Assembly: GCA_963978545.1 (NCBI GenBank)
Contig: OZ021731.1
Location: 26,426,093 to 26,490,092 of the forward strand
Origin: Linyphia triangularis
Taxonomy: Eukaryota > Arthropoda > Arachnida > Araneae > Linyphiidae
Direction of reading: 5' to 3'
DNA: 64,000 nucleotides
A model generated the notes under the pieces. It saw only the letters and a list, made by a program, of their open reading frames with translations, had not been told where the DNA came from and did not search any database. The position numbers and the translations under genes are program-made. Shown one piece after another: positions 34,606-46,303 of the stretch. Positions within the stretch are counted from its first letter, which is position 1. Each line of letters opens with the position of its first letter.

Positions 34606-36515
34606 CCATAATGGGGTGAATAGGAACAGCAGGGTAAATCGGCACGAAACTTCATGAAATTACAACAACAAAAAAATCATTTTATACTAATAAAGCAGTT
34701 TTATTAATTATATGTATTTTTTTATTTGACTAACGAGTTTGGAATTTCAGAGCATATGTTTTGTTAGGTTTTCAGCACTGTCCTTTATTTAAAAAAAAAA
34801 ATTGAAGCAGCTTGCATACAATCCAGTGAGTTATAACCTCTCCAAAACATATCCTGCAATTACTAACATGTACTACCTGTTATAGACTTAATAAATTTTT
34901 AGATAAGTATAGTAAACATCCACAACAGCATGCCATACTTAATATAACTTGGTTTTAAAAACTTTTCATTTAACAAACATTTATGTTTTGTCTCCAATTG
35001 ACTTTGTGATTTGCGGGGTGAATTGGAATACAAAAAAACTGGTTTTTGGCACGTTTATGATCTACACAAGATTCAATGACTGAAGAAGAGTCTAATTACT
35101 CCCTTCAAAACAGTAATCAAGATTGCAGGCTTGAATAAATGTCAAAGAGGAACCTAGTTTCTGCATAGCAGAAAACCCAGTTGTTCCAGTAGTTATTCTC
35201 CAGATGACTTCATTATCTTTAAGGTATATAAAAATACACATGAAGACATGTATAAAGACTATGTGAGCAAAGTTTCAAACCCACAAGATTATATCTATAT
35301 AAGCGCGTTTTAAAAAAGCACCCAGGAATGAAGAGATTTTCTGAAACAAATGAGGATACTTTCATTTTTTTTTCAAGGTATTAATAAGGAATTTGAAGAC
35401 ATGTATTAAGACTAAAGAATTGGAAGACATGTATAACGACTCTATATGATCAAAGTTTTACACCTACAAGATTACGGATATATATAAGCATGTTTTAACA
35501 CTTTAAATCCCAACCCGCCCTATATCGCCTTGTAGAGAAATTCCCAGCTAGTCGCCTTTTGGGCGGGTGCAGGGGTAAACGTATATTTCCAAGTGAGGGG
35601 AATTGCCCTGCAGTAGTTGTTTAAAGCATGACGGTCCTCAACAATAGGCTATTGTGGGCATGTAGAGGGGAGACATGGATTTAAAGTACTCAATTGTCTA
35701 ACTGCCCCACCCTTTGGACATGGAGTAAGATAGTCAGAGACTTTTCTTTTATGTGAATCTTGTCATGTACTTAGCGGTGGCGTTTGTTTCATTGATAAGA
35801 CGCCAACTAAATTCTCCGATGATGATCTTTTAATGGTCGACAGTGACCCCCCACAGCAATCCCAGGAGTGGCAGACATGAGAACGAGTCGGGCGAGTTCA
35901 TTTCCAGTTTTTATGAAATGGGATTTAAAGGGTTAAAAAGGCACCCAGGAATGAAGAGATTTTATTTTCTGAAACAAATGAGGATATTTTCCTCCTTCCT
36001 CAAGGTATTAATAAGGAATTTGAAGTCATATGGCACACAAACATAAAGTAGCAAAAAAAAAGTAGATCAGTTTTAAAGACTTATTTGGATGACCAAGTTT
36101 AGCATTAGGTTAGAAGAAGAGTTGACACACTTTCAAACATATGATTTGTTTTCACAATAATTTTGACAAAAATACTATTTTGTCTGTCATATATTAAAGG
36201 ATTTTTTTATGATAATTTTGGGTTCCAATTTAACACAACGCATTATAACTTTTTTTTTTCATCCTGTAAACGTTTAAATAAGATCAAACATAAATTGTTA
36301 TGAGTGTTCTGATTCACCTTTGATTGTGAGGTGAATCAGAAAACCATAAAAAAAATTCAATTATATGCAAGTTATGCTTTTTTTTAAACATTTTCGGGGT
36401 TGATCCTCAAAGAAGAAGGCAAGACGCAAGAATCAATATCAAAAATATTATCGTTAACGATCATACTATACCCAATTTTTAATTTGAAAAGTGTTCCAAT
36501 TCACCACATTTCCAA
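34606..36515. mobile_element. TA-flanked non-autonomous transposon, family 1, copy 2 (inverted, rearranged)
   Basis: This aligns in reverse orientation with 5090-6359 from its CCATAATGGGGTGAATAGGA end (TA at 34604-34605) to a decayed end near 36515 followed by TA. It is longer than copy 1 for two visible reasons: a segment of about 165 bases is duplicated (35280-35400 and 35440-36030), and a 434-base TTAA-flanked MITE sits in the second duplicate at 35499-35932. GTGAAT motifs recur near 34613, 35014, 36310 and 36491. It is non-coding. Confidence 0.72.
35499..35932. mobile_element. piggyBac-like MITE nested in 34606-36515
   Basis: The inverted ends C(A/C)CTTTAAATCCCA are flanked by TTAA (35495-35498 and 35933-35936). 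The interior is markedly GC-richer than its surroundings, with GGGCGGGT near the left end. The adjoining host sequence on both sides continues the alignment to copy 1 of family 1, which confirms the insertion. Confidence 0.85.
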
Positions 36516-36591
36516 TAAATCACACGTTTCAAAAGCGACCCCCGAATGTGTCCGGGCCTTGGGGCCCAACTTGTCATGGTCAGGCCCTGGG

Positions 36592-36828
36592 GACATTGAG
36601 CTTATGATTGAAAGATTGTGGGTTTGCTTGTGACTCATTAATCACTGGTGAGAATGTTATTAAGAATTACTTGCCTTTCAATATTGAAAGCACAACAACT
36701 ACAAAAATATCTGGATAGTGTAAAATAGTTTTGGTTTTGCACAAACGTCCCTGCATGCTGATGAACAGGGACATTGTGCCTATGATTGAAAGATTGTGGG
36801 TCTGCTTGCGACACATTAATCACTGGTT
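36592..36828. repeat. Direct 60 bp repeat, SINE-2 head fragments
   Basis: Bases 36592-36651 and 36769-36828 are near-identical ('ggacattg.gc.tatgattgaaagattgtgggt'). Their middle resembles the B-box part of the SINE-2 head at 52838. The second copy continues, after the SINE-1 insertion, into the SINE-2 body at 37004. Confidence 0.6.
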
Positions 36829-36989
36829 GTTTTCAGATTATCTGACGCCATCAGCAACACGTGGGCTATAATGCGCCGAAACTTTCGTCATTAGACAAGC
36901 CAACAAACACCCATGCCTAACACGGGACTCGAACCCGCAACCTCGCGGTCTAGAAGCTAGCACGCTAACCACTATACCGTTTGGTCGGC
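36828..36989 (-). repeat. tRNA-derived SINE (SINE-1), copy 2, perfect 14 bp duplication
   Basis: The minus-strand head starts exactly at 36989 with GCCGACCAAACGG, followed by the A-box TAGTGGTTAGCG, the B-box GGTTCGAGTCC and the same body as 26729-26907. It is flanked by a perfect 14-base duplication CATTAATCACTGGT (36814-36827 and 36990-37003). The sharp 5' end and the duplication prove insertion by target-primed reverse transcription. It interrupts a SINE-2 copy. Confidence 0.93.
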
Positions 36990-37003
36990 CATTAATCACT
37001 GGT

Positions 37004-37120
37004 GTTTATGTTAATGGGGGCTGGTGCACATTAATATCTGTTGTGGCTTCAATGTGCTCTCGTTGGAGAGAGAGAGGTGCCTCGCAGAGGTATCAAACTC
37101 GTAATACGACAGTTTAAAAT
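37004..37120 (+). repeat. SINE-2 body, split by SINE-1
   Basis: The phrase GGGCTGGTGCACATTAA followed by 'tgtggcttcaatgtgctctcgttgg' matches 52938-52990. Together with 36769-36827 it forms one SINE-2 copy cut by the SINE-1 at 36828. Confidence 0.65.
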
Positions 37121-38564
37121 AATGAGTTAGTAATTGGATGTGTTAAAATAAATGAAACCAGAATCAATTAAATACTAAACAAGTTAGAGAACAAGCACTT
37201 ATAAACTAATAAATTATTAAACTGTAGAGGGCAACACTGAACATGATTACACATTTTCTTCAAAGAAACAATTATTATTGTTGAATTTTACTGCGGAGCT
37301 GTTAAGAAATTTGGGTCTATTCCTAGTTGCGTTAAAATATCGCCAAGCCGATTTGGCTCTGTTTTGTAGGCGATACAGTTCTAAATTTGGCAACCCCATT
37401 TTTTTATTGACGTGCTTTGGCTTCAACCTTCCTATACTACAAATCATGGAGCTGGTTCGTTTCTCAATTTTTCATATTGGAATTCCGAATTGGCGACATT
37501 CTGGCTTTGTCGCCAACTTTTCAAAAGTGCGCCAACCCATAAACGTGAACTAGGAATTTACCGAAATTTGACATTTATTATTGCGATGAATTAAAAATCA
37601 TATTTGCTGTTATATTACTTTAAAAAAAGAATGGTACAAAACAAATTTAATATATATATTGAAATAGCTATCCAATTAACAATTACAAATAACCTCTAAG
37701 GTGACACCGATATTAACCATTCAATTTTCTTTGCTGGAAAAAAGTAGTTTTATAGTGCTCTATTTATCAAAATTGAATTACAAATTTTCGTTAGGTAAAC
37801 TTTAGACCACGTGCGCACTGTGTTTAATAGTCTTGTAAAAGTAAATTGGATAAAACGAAGGAGTTCCCCTAAATGGCTACATAACTCAAAGCCAATTCTG
37901 TAAGAGAAGTTTTGAAGCGTTGGGAATACGAAGGGCGAACTCGTCATCGGGTTAAAAAAAAAAAATATTTTCCGACATCCGAATCCCTTCAAAGATTTCA
38001 CAGGTTTACTTTTCAAGTTAAGTTTACTCATCTTTCAATCTCAAAATACAGAGAATGATACCAAGCATTGAAAAATTAATACATTGAAAAGTTTTCAAAC
38101 GCGTTTTTCTCAAAACCACATCATGTTAAGTTCGCTTTTCGTATTCGCCAGGCCTGTACCAACATGAAAATATTAAGAGTTACTTGAAAGAAATAGTATT
38201 ATTAAAAAGGATTTTCAGAATTAGTCTTACTAATAGGATAAAAGATCAACTTTTATTTACTGTCAGATTTCTAGACGTCTTCCAGGAAATTACATACCAG
38301 TTTCTTTTTCAATAACACCTACAGAATACGATTCAGATCAGAACCGGGAATTCCCCGTTTATTTATTTGCATTTGTCATCAAGAATCAAGATTTCGGCTG
38401 CTAATTTCTGCCACTAACTATGTTGATCGACACTGGATTGGTCATAATCCTTTACGAGGAGTTGCTATCAAAACGCTGCTCGCAGTTATCAATCGAAAAG
38501 ATAATGTCCACAAAATGCTATAAAATCGTTTTAATCCTAATATGGAGAGATCGAAACCAGTGCA
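37121..38564. other. No gene recognised; possible old LTR scrap
   Basis: Bases 37320-37520 contain several 'cgccaa' phrases and TGCTTTGGCTTCAA, both also seen in the solo LTR at 45324, so a decayed LTR relative is possible. Short frames on both strands overlap each other and show no family features. Confidence 0.35.
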
Positions 38565-39895
38565 ATTTTAGTTTTGAACTAATAAATTTCGATGCAGCCC
38601 AGCTAAGCAGCCAGTCGTGGTTTGTGTTGTGCACAAGCAGCCCAATTTCTAAGGTAAGTGAAAAAAAAAATCCAATAAACGGGAGTCTTCTTTTCTAAAT
38701 AATTCACAAGAAAAAAATCCACTTTCAATCAAAGTGATCTATATCCGAAGAGCAGCTGTGTGTTCCTGATATGCGTTTCCGGCAGCGACTTTGTCATGCG
38801 TTGCCATTGTAACCAATAGAAAGCAATAGAGCCTACCCTCCGCGTAATAAATAGCGAGGAACCCGATCAGGAATTTATTCTAACTTCGGCTGCCCTTGAG
38901 AATTCTATGGTCTGGTTGGTTCTGCTTGAAAATCAGCTTGAGTGAAGTGTAAGAGGTAGGGGAAAGTAAACGGTTTCTAAAAATCGACTGTCATTTCGAA
39001 ATATTGAGAGGCGCTGGCACCTTTGTTCCAACCCTACATAAAAGCAAAAGCAAGGTATGAACTTTTTCGTGTTTATTTACAAACTTTGTTTTTGTTGATT
39101 ATGTTTGATTGTGAACTGCATGTTTGATTAAAAGCTTCATGCAATTGCTCATTAAAGCAGTATTGTTTTAAAAGTAAACAAGAACTTACATTTTGAGGCC
39201 AAAACGAGAAATATGTTTTTCTTAAATCAAAAAACTATACAGAATGATTTGATTAATTGTTCTTATTTTATACTGTTATGTTATAAATGTTAGTATTTTA
39301 TACAAATTAAAACGTCTGCATTAACTATAAAATGTTTTTAACCTCATTCAAATTGATTAGAAAAGAAAATGAATTTTGCTAGATTTTTAAATGCATAAGT
39401 TTTTAGAAAAATTGCAATTTTTTTCTACTTTCAAGATTAAAAAAAATTCTATTAAAAAAAACTATATATTCTAGAAACTAGCAGATGGAGGTTCATAACA
39501 TTAAGAATGATATTACGAACAGATTCCAACCATATTTTTTCTGCTTCGCCCCAAAAAACTCGAGTAATCACTGTTCAAAAATATGCTAATTATAACGAGT
39601 TAAATGTTGATAAGTAAATTTATTTTTGAATAAAACTGAAATTTTTTTCATGTTAACATCATTACTAATTATCTACTTTTAAGTGCAAAAAAAAAAAAAA
39701 AAAGTTTTTTAAATGATAATTAAAAAAAAAGTTTTTTAAATGATAATTAAAAAAAAAGTTTTTTTTATGATAATTTTAAAACAAGAGTTCAAGTGTATTT
39801 GTACATGATTGTGGAAAGTGTGTGTGTGGTTGCGAGAGGGAGGGGTTTTTGGGAAGTCGCATGTTTCCCTAACATTTCTGACCACTGACCGAAGC
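38565..39895. mobile_element. Rearranged copy of the X-box-carrying hAT-like element
   Basis: From about 38643 to 39895 this aligns in the same orientation with 56570-57612, with indels. A piece at 38565-38600 aligns in inverse orientation to the left end of that element, so this copy is rearranged. It carries GTTGCCATTGTAACC at 38800-38814. A strong-looking splice donor (AAGGTAAGTG at 38648-38657) is not conserved in the other copy. Confidence 0.6.
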
Positions 39896-40303
39896 TGTAC
39901 CACCAGATGGATATGTTATTGAAGGAGCATGGAGTATGGAGTAGATGTTGATCCCACCACAAAACAGTTCACTCAACCCACGGTAACGTCTTATAACTCA
40001 ACGTCTTTTATCAAAAGACGATTGATTCATTCAATTGCTAGCAGTTGTGCTCATAACGAGTATGTACATCTCTTTCTCTCTCTCTCCCAAGTGACTAAAT
40101 AAATAATTTCTATAACTGCTACCAACTTAAAAGACTGTTTCTGTCTCGCTACGTGCTGCTAACTTTCCAAAATAATTTGAACATTGCATTTATAAATATG
40201 AAATAGAGTTTTCTTTTTTATCTGTTTTTCATACGAGTCATATGATGGTGACTTTAGCAGTTTTGTAGTTTGATATTTGCAAATATAGCAATAAGGCAAA
40301 AAT

Positions 40304-40336
<33 letters not shown>

Positions 40337-43300
40337 TGTATTTATGTATGTAATAGAAATCCTTTTTTAGAAACAACATTAAATGAATTCCTCTTTTCAA
40401 ATCCCGAAATCCTCTTTAACCAAATCATTCAACAACTTATTTCGATGCTGGCCACGCACAGTTAAAAGTGTAAGAACAGCGGTGTCAGCATTTTTTATAT
40501 CAGTGTATCCCATAATTAGTATTCCATTTTGGCGTCAATATGTTTGCCTTCTCACTTCGATGGTTTATTAAAGCATCCTTGCAAAATCAGCGTTTCTCAC
40601 GCTGCCAGATTTTGTTAGATGATTTGACTAGAATATTATATAAAAGTGCATTCTATATTGATGACCTAAAATTTTCATTTTAAATATGTGTATATTTTTT
40701 TAATGTGAATTTTAGGAAAAAAAAAATACTTCCAGTTTATACAAAGCATAAAATTTTTTTCATAAAAACAATATTGTCTGAATAATAGGTTATCATCGTT
40801 AATCGAAATGCTAACTTATCATTAGTAATTTAAAAAAAAATATTTATGAGATATTTTGTCTTGAAAGTGTACCAAGGTGTTAAAAAATCACTGTTTCGAG
40901 ATAATTAAAAAAAAAAAAAAAAAAGAAAGAAAAAAAAATGCTTGCAAACTCAATTTTTTTTTTTAAATAACTTTTGCACAATTACTATGTTCAAAAATAT
41001 CTAAACACACTTTGATTAAAAAAAGTTTGTAAATTCATTGAGAAATAGATAATTTTTCGGACATTGAAGTTCAATGAAAATACAACTTTTAAATTTTGTG
41101 GGTGACTGTCAAGTCCCCTCAAATTGTTCGGCTTTTATGATCATTTATAAAGAAATTAATATAAATTTAAAAGTATGTCGATTGTCAAAGAAGAATTTCT
41201 TAATTAACTTTCTAAAAAACCTCGAAAGTTAGGTTTTGCATTTCAAATTATGAGGCAAAATATGTGCTTGATTAAATTATCTACAGATGTGTGAAAGTTA
41301 ATAACATTTAAATTTTTTTGTCTGCTAAGAAATAATATGTCGATTACTAGTGCCGTATATTTAATTATTTAATTTCTTAATTATGAGCATTTAATTTATA
41401 GACATTGTGAACAATTTTTTTTTATATATCATTATTATAAATGATTTCTGAATATGGGTGTGCATATTCCTTCCCCCCCCCCCCGAAAGAATCTTGGCTA
41501 CGCCCCTGTTTAAATTGTACATCGAGATGTTGAATTTCATGCAATTTTAAAATTGCTTTTAATCGAATAGAGTGCTGTCATGCTGCCATGGAAAGCAACG
41601 ATATTGAAACATATTCCTTTATCTTAATTTATTTTGTCAAGTTTTTCGCAATAATTGTTTCTTTTAAACTATTCCTCGTTCAATGTTTGATTCTTTCAAC
41701 TTTTTTGTTTTCGTTTGAAATAAATTCTACCTTTGCATACATTATATCTGTTTCAATTTTCTGCAGTTTTTTATGATATTGGGGAAATTATTTAAAGTTT
41801 TGTATTAAGTCTTGGGGAAGTACTTAACTGTTAGTTTTTAGTATGAGATTGTTGTATGAGATGATCAATTTAATTATTTATAATGTTGTTTCCATTATAA
41901 GAAAAGTCACCGCACGCCACTTTTGAATATACATATATACTGACTGTGGAAGGCACGGGGAGATGGATACTGCAGAAAGAAATTATTATTGCGAAAACTT
42001 ATTTTAACAGATCAAAAAAAGTTTTGCTGTCATGTTTTGTATTGCTTTTTGCGTATAAGGCAGATATAAATATAATACTATTATTTTACAAATTATTTCA
42101 TAAGAACCAATTTTTAAATTACAATACATTCATATATTTTTTTTATAATTTCAGTTCTTCCGGTAAATGTGACCTTTGTATAAATAACAAGAAATATCTC
42201 TCTTAAAAACCGCTTAATTTTAGATGAGACAATAACATTTTTAAATATGATACATAGTAAAAATGTGCAGAAGGACGCATTGTTGAAAAACGATTTATAA
42301 GTCACGAAAATTTTTTATCAGTAATTACGATATCGAAAAACGATAATTTGTTAAGCTTACAAAGCTCAATTTCTGAACCAGATGGCGACACTAGAATTGG
42401 CAAAGATAAGTACTGTTTTTTAAAGAGATGTTTGTATGAATTGAATTTAGAAATATATCTAATAATTAATTAAGATAACAAACGAACATGAATTTTTAGA
42501 AATGAATTTGGAGTATAAATATATTAAATTATATTATTTTTTGGCGTGTTACGATCAGAATATAAAATATGTGCATTTTAGATATTCACATAGGGGTACC
42601 TACAAGTTTACAGAACTTAGTACAGATGACGCCACTACATCTTTTTATTTTGATTGTTGATCAGAAGTTATCAATTTATCATAAATAATATATCAAAAAC
42701 TTATTCGTTACCTTACATTAAACTAAATTATAGAAACTAACCTGACGATCAGGCATCAATCTTACTCATGACATTTCAAACGAGCAGATAACCAAGAAAT
42801 CGACTGCCACTTTTTCTTTCAATTACCCATATGTTAATCATTTTGAATGTATGAATTTTTACTTTTAATAGATAAAATTTGAATTCAAGCATGAAATGGG
42901 TGTAGTTCATGGGAAAAATACTAAAAACCAAGAGGGGGGGGGGGGGAAAGGGGGGGGGGGGAATGTGCATATTGATGTTATTTTACATCACAAAAAAAAA
43001 GCTAAATTTTTCTTGCATAAATTTATCAGTATATGCAGAAATATAAATATCATTCGTAACTCTTACCTTGTTTCTATAAAAAACATTTTTTCCTGTACGT
43101 TTTTATTACTTTTTCTATAAATAATCGTAATTCGTAACACCCGTCGAAGGAAATTGTACTCAGCCAACAACGCTCCCAACAATAAAAATTGTTACAGATG
43201 ATGAAATAAATCTCAAAGATTCTAGTTGCGTTCGGAAACGATAAAACAGCTCTGGTAAAATTAGAACTGAAAAAAAAAAAAAGAAAAAAAAAAAAAAAAT

Positions 43301-43670
43301 GCAAAGGTACTACATAAAAAGATATGAAGTTTTCAATGAACGATGCAGATCTACATTTCTATGCATTTAAGGGTTTATGGTATAGAGTAATAAAAATATT
43401 ATTGGAATCGGTAAAAAAATATTCTTTTTCATTTCTCTACCTTTTGGAATATCCTGAGTTGAAAAAAGTGGTCTAAAAAATTTATGTGTGAGTGTGTCTG
43501 TGGTCATCATAACTACATGGACTGACCTTTACGATGTTCGAATTTTGTATGCAGGTTTGTAGTGGTCAAGGACCTTTCATTTAGATTTTTGGTCCAAAAA
43601 AATGGGCGCATTAGATAACTGCCATTAAAAAATTTATGTTTTTCAGTAATGTGAATCATATTGGGCATTC
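39896..43670. other. AT-rich interval with homopolymer tracts
   Basis: Long A runs occur at 40308-40336 and 40908-40938. Near 41473-41511 a C run is followed by GGCTACGCCCCTG, which looks like the inverted end of a CAGGGGCGTAGCC-type DNA transposon. A G-rich tract lies at 42934-42961. No gene was recognised; hydrophobic frames such as 41588-41776 look like chance in AT-rich DNA. Confidence 0.4.
42934..42961 (+). repeat. G13-AAA-G12 tract
   Basis: Twenty-five of 28 bases are G, in two runs, which is striking in such AT-rich DNA. It has the composition to form G-quadruplex structures. Confidence 0.95.
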
Positions 43671-43671
43671 A

Positions 43672-43755
43672 ATAATGCTAGTTTTGTGCAAACAATAATC
43701 TGAGTTTTGTGCTTGCAATAATTCGAGTTTTGTGCATGCCATAATCCATATTAAA
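43672..43755. repeat. 23 bp minisatellite, about three units
   Basis: AGTTTTGTGC starts at 43679, 43702 and 43725, each followed by a variable triplet and CAATAAT or CATAAT. Confidence 0.85.
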
Positions 43756-43815
43756 CCAAGGTCGCTTTTTTTTTAAAGGGATTTTTTTTGTCTTTCATAA
43801 TTTTGGAGAAAGGAC

Positions 43816-44863
43816 ACAGTCAATAAAAAATATCATTGTTCTTAAAATAAGTGGTTGCACGATGCTGTGGTTATACGCCATGTACACTTTCTTCACAATT
43901 TTTAAACTTGGGGTATTTCAATCACAGTTAAATGATAGCGCATACTTATTAAAAAAAGTCAGTGATATAAATAGCAATTTGGAGAGGGCCAACTTTATCC
44001 ACTACTGTTAAAAATATACAAACTCTATGAAAAAAAAAAAAATGTATGCAACTCAAAAGATAATTAAATGCGAATTCGTCAGTCTAACTAAACTTTGAAT
44101 TTTAAAGTGTTTTAAATTAATAATAATAATCAATAATTCCTACATCAGCAGAGTTATGACAAATAGAATTCTGATCTATCAATAAAAAAATCACTTTTAT
44201 ATCACTTAGCGGCAATTCCAAAATGTCCCCCTTTTTTTGTTTAGTTTGACGACGACGACGTATGATAGCATAATTATCAATTTGGAGTTTTTTAGAAATA
44301 AAAATGTTAGCGATTTGGCAATCTGATATGCTATTTCGGAGCTTAGATGTGAACTTTCCATGACAAGAATTCAATCTATGGCAAGGTTTTTTAAAATTTC
44401 GCTCTTTATTTGGCAAAATATTAGAGTAAGATTTTTCTGTAATTTGTTTAGATATTTACTTTTGCCCCGAAAAATCTTTGAGTATTTAAATGTCGTCCAA
44501 ATTTTTGAAGTGGGAATTTGTCTTACCACTCACACTGATACACGACAGTGTATTCAATACAACATCATTGCAAAGTAACTCTCAATCGGTTACTATCAAC
44601 AAATGTTATTCTTACTTCTACAGTCAATAAAAAATATCATTGTTCTTAAAATAAGTGGTTGCACGATGCTGTGGTTATACGCCATGTACACTTTCTTTGG
44701 TCGAGTAAAAGTTCTCATTGTTATCACTTCCATTTTAAATTTGGGTAATCTTACTAATCTAATTGAGACCTTTAAACTGATGTATAACATTTTTCTATGT
44801 ACGTTATTTGGGCTTAACGCTTATTGGATTGCATATTTACTTAAATGTTGTCATGGTCTCTAA
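43816..44863 (+). pseudogene. Pair of hydrophobic frames sharing an identical 78 bp segment (unassigned)
   Basis: Bases 43816-43893 and 44620-44697 are identical over 78 bases. The same plus-strand frame is open through both: the first continues to a stop at 44014 and the second runs from an ATG at 44603 to a stop at 44863 (86 residues). The shared part reads SIKNIIVLKISGC and MLWLYAMYTFF. The second tail is strongly hydrophobic (two to three potential membrane segments), while the first becomes polar. It could be fragments of a duplicated membrane-protein gene. I cannot name the family, and no splice structure was established. Confidence 0.25.
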
Positions 44864-45323
44864 CGACCACATGAATAAAATCGCAGTCATGAATTCTGAA
44901 AGGTATAGTGACGCCATCTATACGAAATTCTGTAAAACTACCGATGCTCCATTGAATAGTTAAAAACGCAAAGTTTTTTTAATTCAATATTCAAGATAAT
45001 AATTTAATTGAACGGTATTTTTGTAAAATAAATAAATTCTTTTTGAAAACTTCATGTTTATTTACAGTTGCATATTATGTTATTTGATTGAAATTCGAAG
45101 TTGAAAAAAAAAAGAGAAGAAAATCTAAAATTTTTGGAAGTTGTGATGGAAGTATACAATAGATGGCAGCAAGATAAAAGAGATAAAATATTAGTTTCAG
45201 CACGTTGAGGGAATTGAAGTGCATAGCTAAACCTCTCCCCAATCGATCCCAATTCGATCCCATTAGTGGTCCTTTATTCACATGAATTTAAAATTCCATC
45301 GTAATGTAGTATCCAATTAATAT
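44864..45323. other. No feature recognised
   Basis: AT-rich. It ends in the ATAT target duplication of the LTR. Confidence 0.4.
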
Positions 45324-46090
45324 TGTTACGAATTTTTGTATATTTGTAAATATTTAGTAGTGTTAATTTTGTAAATAGGAAAATTTATGTACATTTTGCA
45401 TAAGGCAGTGCAATAGTTCGTCTGAGTTTGTTTCCCTGCAATGAGTCGCTTGATGCTTGATAACGAGTTTTACAGAGGTAACGCTGGGAAGCGAGTTTTA
45501 CAAGGAGCAGGGCATTTAACATTATGCTAATGTCGATCTCGCCAAATTGGCGAGATAGAGCCAAGTTGGCGACGGTTTTGGCGACTAATTTTTTGGTGAG
45601 AAATCGCCAAATGTCGCCAAACTTGGCTATCATTTGGTGACATTTTCGGTCCCCATGTACATGTATAGGACTTTTCGACTACGATCTGGAAAGTTCTCCA
45701 AATATCTACCTCTAGAAGATTCACGAAAATTCACCTGTCCTATATAAGGCTGACCAAGAGAGCGGGGGAGTTAGTTCACTGATTTTGAGTCACTGAGTTA
45801 GTTGTTAACTGAGTCCATTAGTTGACTGGAATTACTGAGTCTCAGTGAGCGTTCAGAGAGTTCCGAAAGCGAACTGTATTGCATTGTCTTTTGCAGCGAT
45901 TTGAGCAGTTGTGTTGTCAAGTTTTTAACTGCTGTTTTGTGCTCTATTGTTGTGAAAAGAGCTGTATTCTGTCTACTAGAACGAGAAGTTCTGGAGATGT
46001 AAAGGAATCTGTGAAGAGTTATATCGGAATAAATTTCTGCAAGTTTTGATCTGCTTTGGCTTCAAATATTTCGAACCCAACAACGCAACA
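45324..46090 (+). mobile_element. Solo LTR (Ty3/gypsy-like)
   Basis: It starts TGTTACGAATTTTTGTATA and ends AACAACGCAACA (TG..CA), flanked by ATAT on both sides (45320-45323 and 46091-46094). Inside are a TATA box (CTATATAAGG at 45740-45749) and an AATAAA at 46028-46033, in the order expected of an LTR promoter and poly(A) site. No primer-binding site, polypurine tract or gag-pol follows, so it is a solo LTR left by recombination. Class assignment rests on terminus style only. Confidence 0.82.
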
Positions 46091-46237
46091 ATATTTAAGC
46101 AAACGAATTGCACAAAAGAAATGCGATTTCTTAGCTAATATAGTTGTAGCTTTCGACGATTTGATCAAGATAATCACTCTTCAAATAAATTTCTAGATTA
46201 GCCAGTGCACTTATCCATAGGAAAATGTAAATATTTT

Positions 46238-46269
<32 letters not shown>

Positions 46270-46270
46270 A

Positions 46271-46303
<33 letters not shown>

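Noticed and set aside
37320..37520. Second LTR
   Set aside because: It shares only short phrases with the LTR at 45324, and no TG..CA ends or duplication were found, so it is mentioned only as a possible scrap.
38420..38698. Possible first exon with a strong donor (AAGGTAAGTG at 38648-38657)
   Set aside because: The donor lies in a dispersed repeat whose other copy (56570-56620) lacks it, so it is probably fortuitous.
39186..39192. Further minus-strand GTAAGT donor similar to those at 30-34 kb
   Set aside because: It lies in the dispersed hAT-like repeat and is not conserved in the copy at 57340; no matching acceptor-bounded frame was seen.
43816..44863. Calling the hydrophobic frames a gustatory receptor
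   Set aside because: Only hydrophobicity suggests it. No receptor signature motif is visible, so the family name is not supportable.
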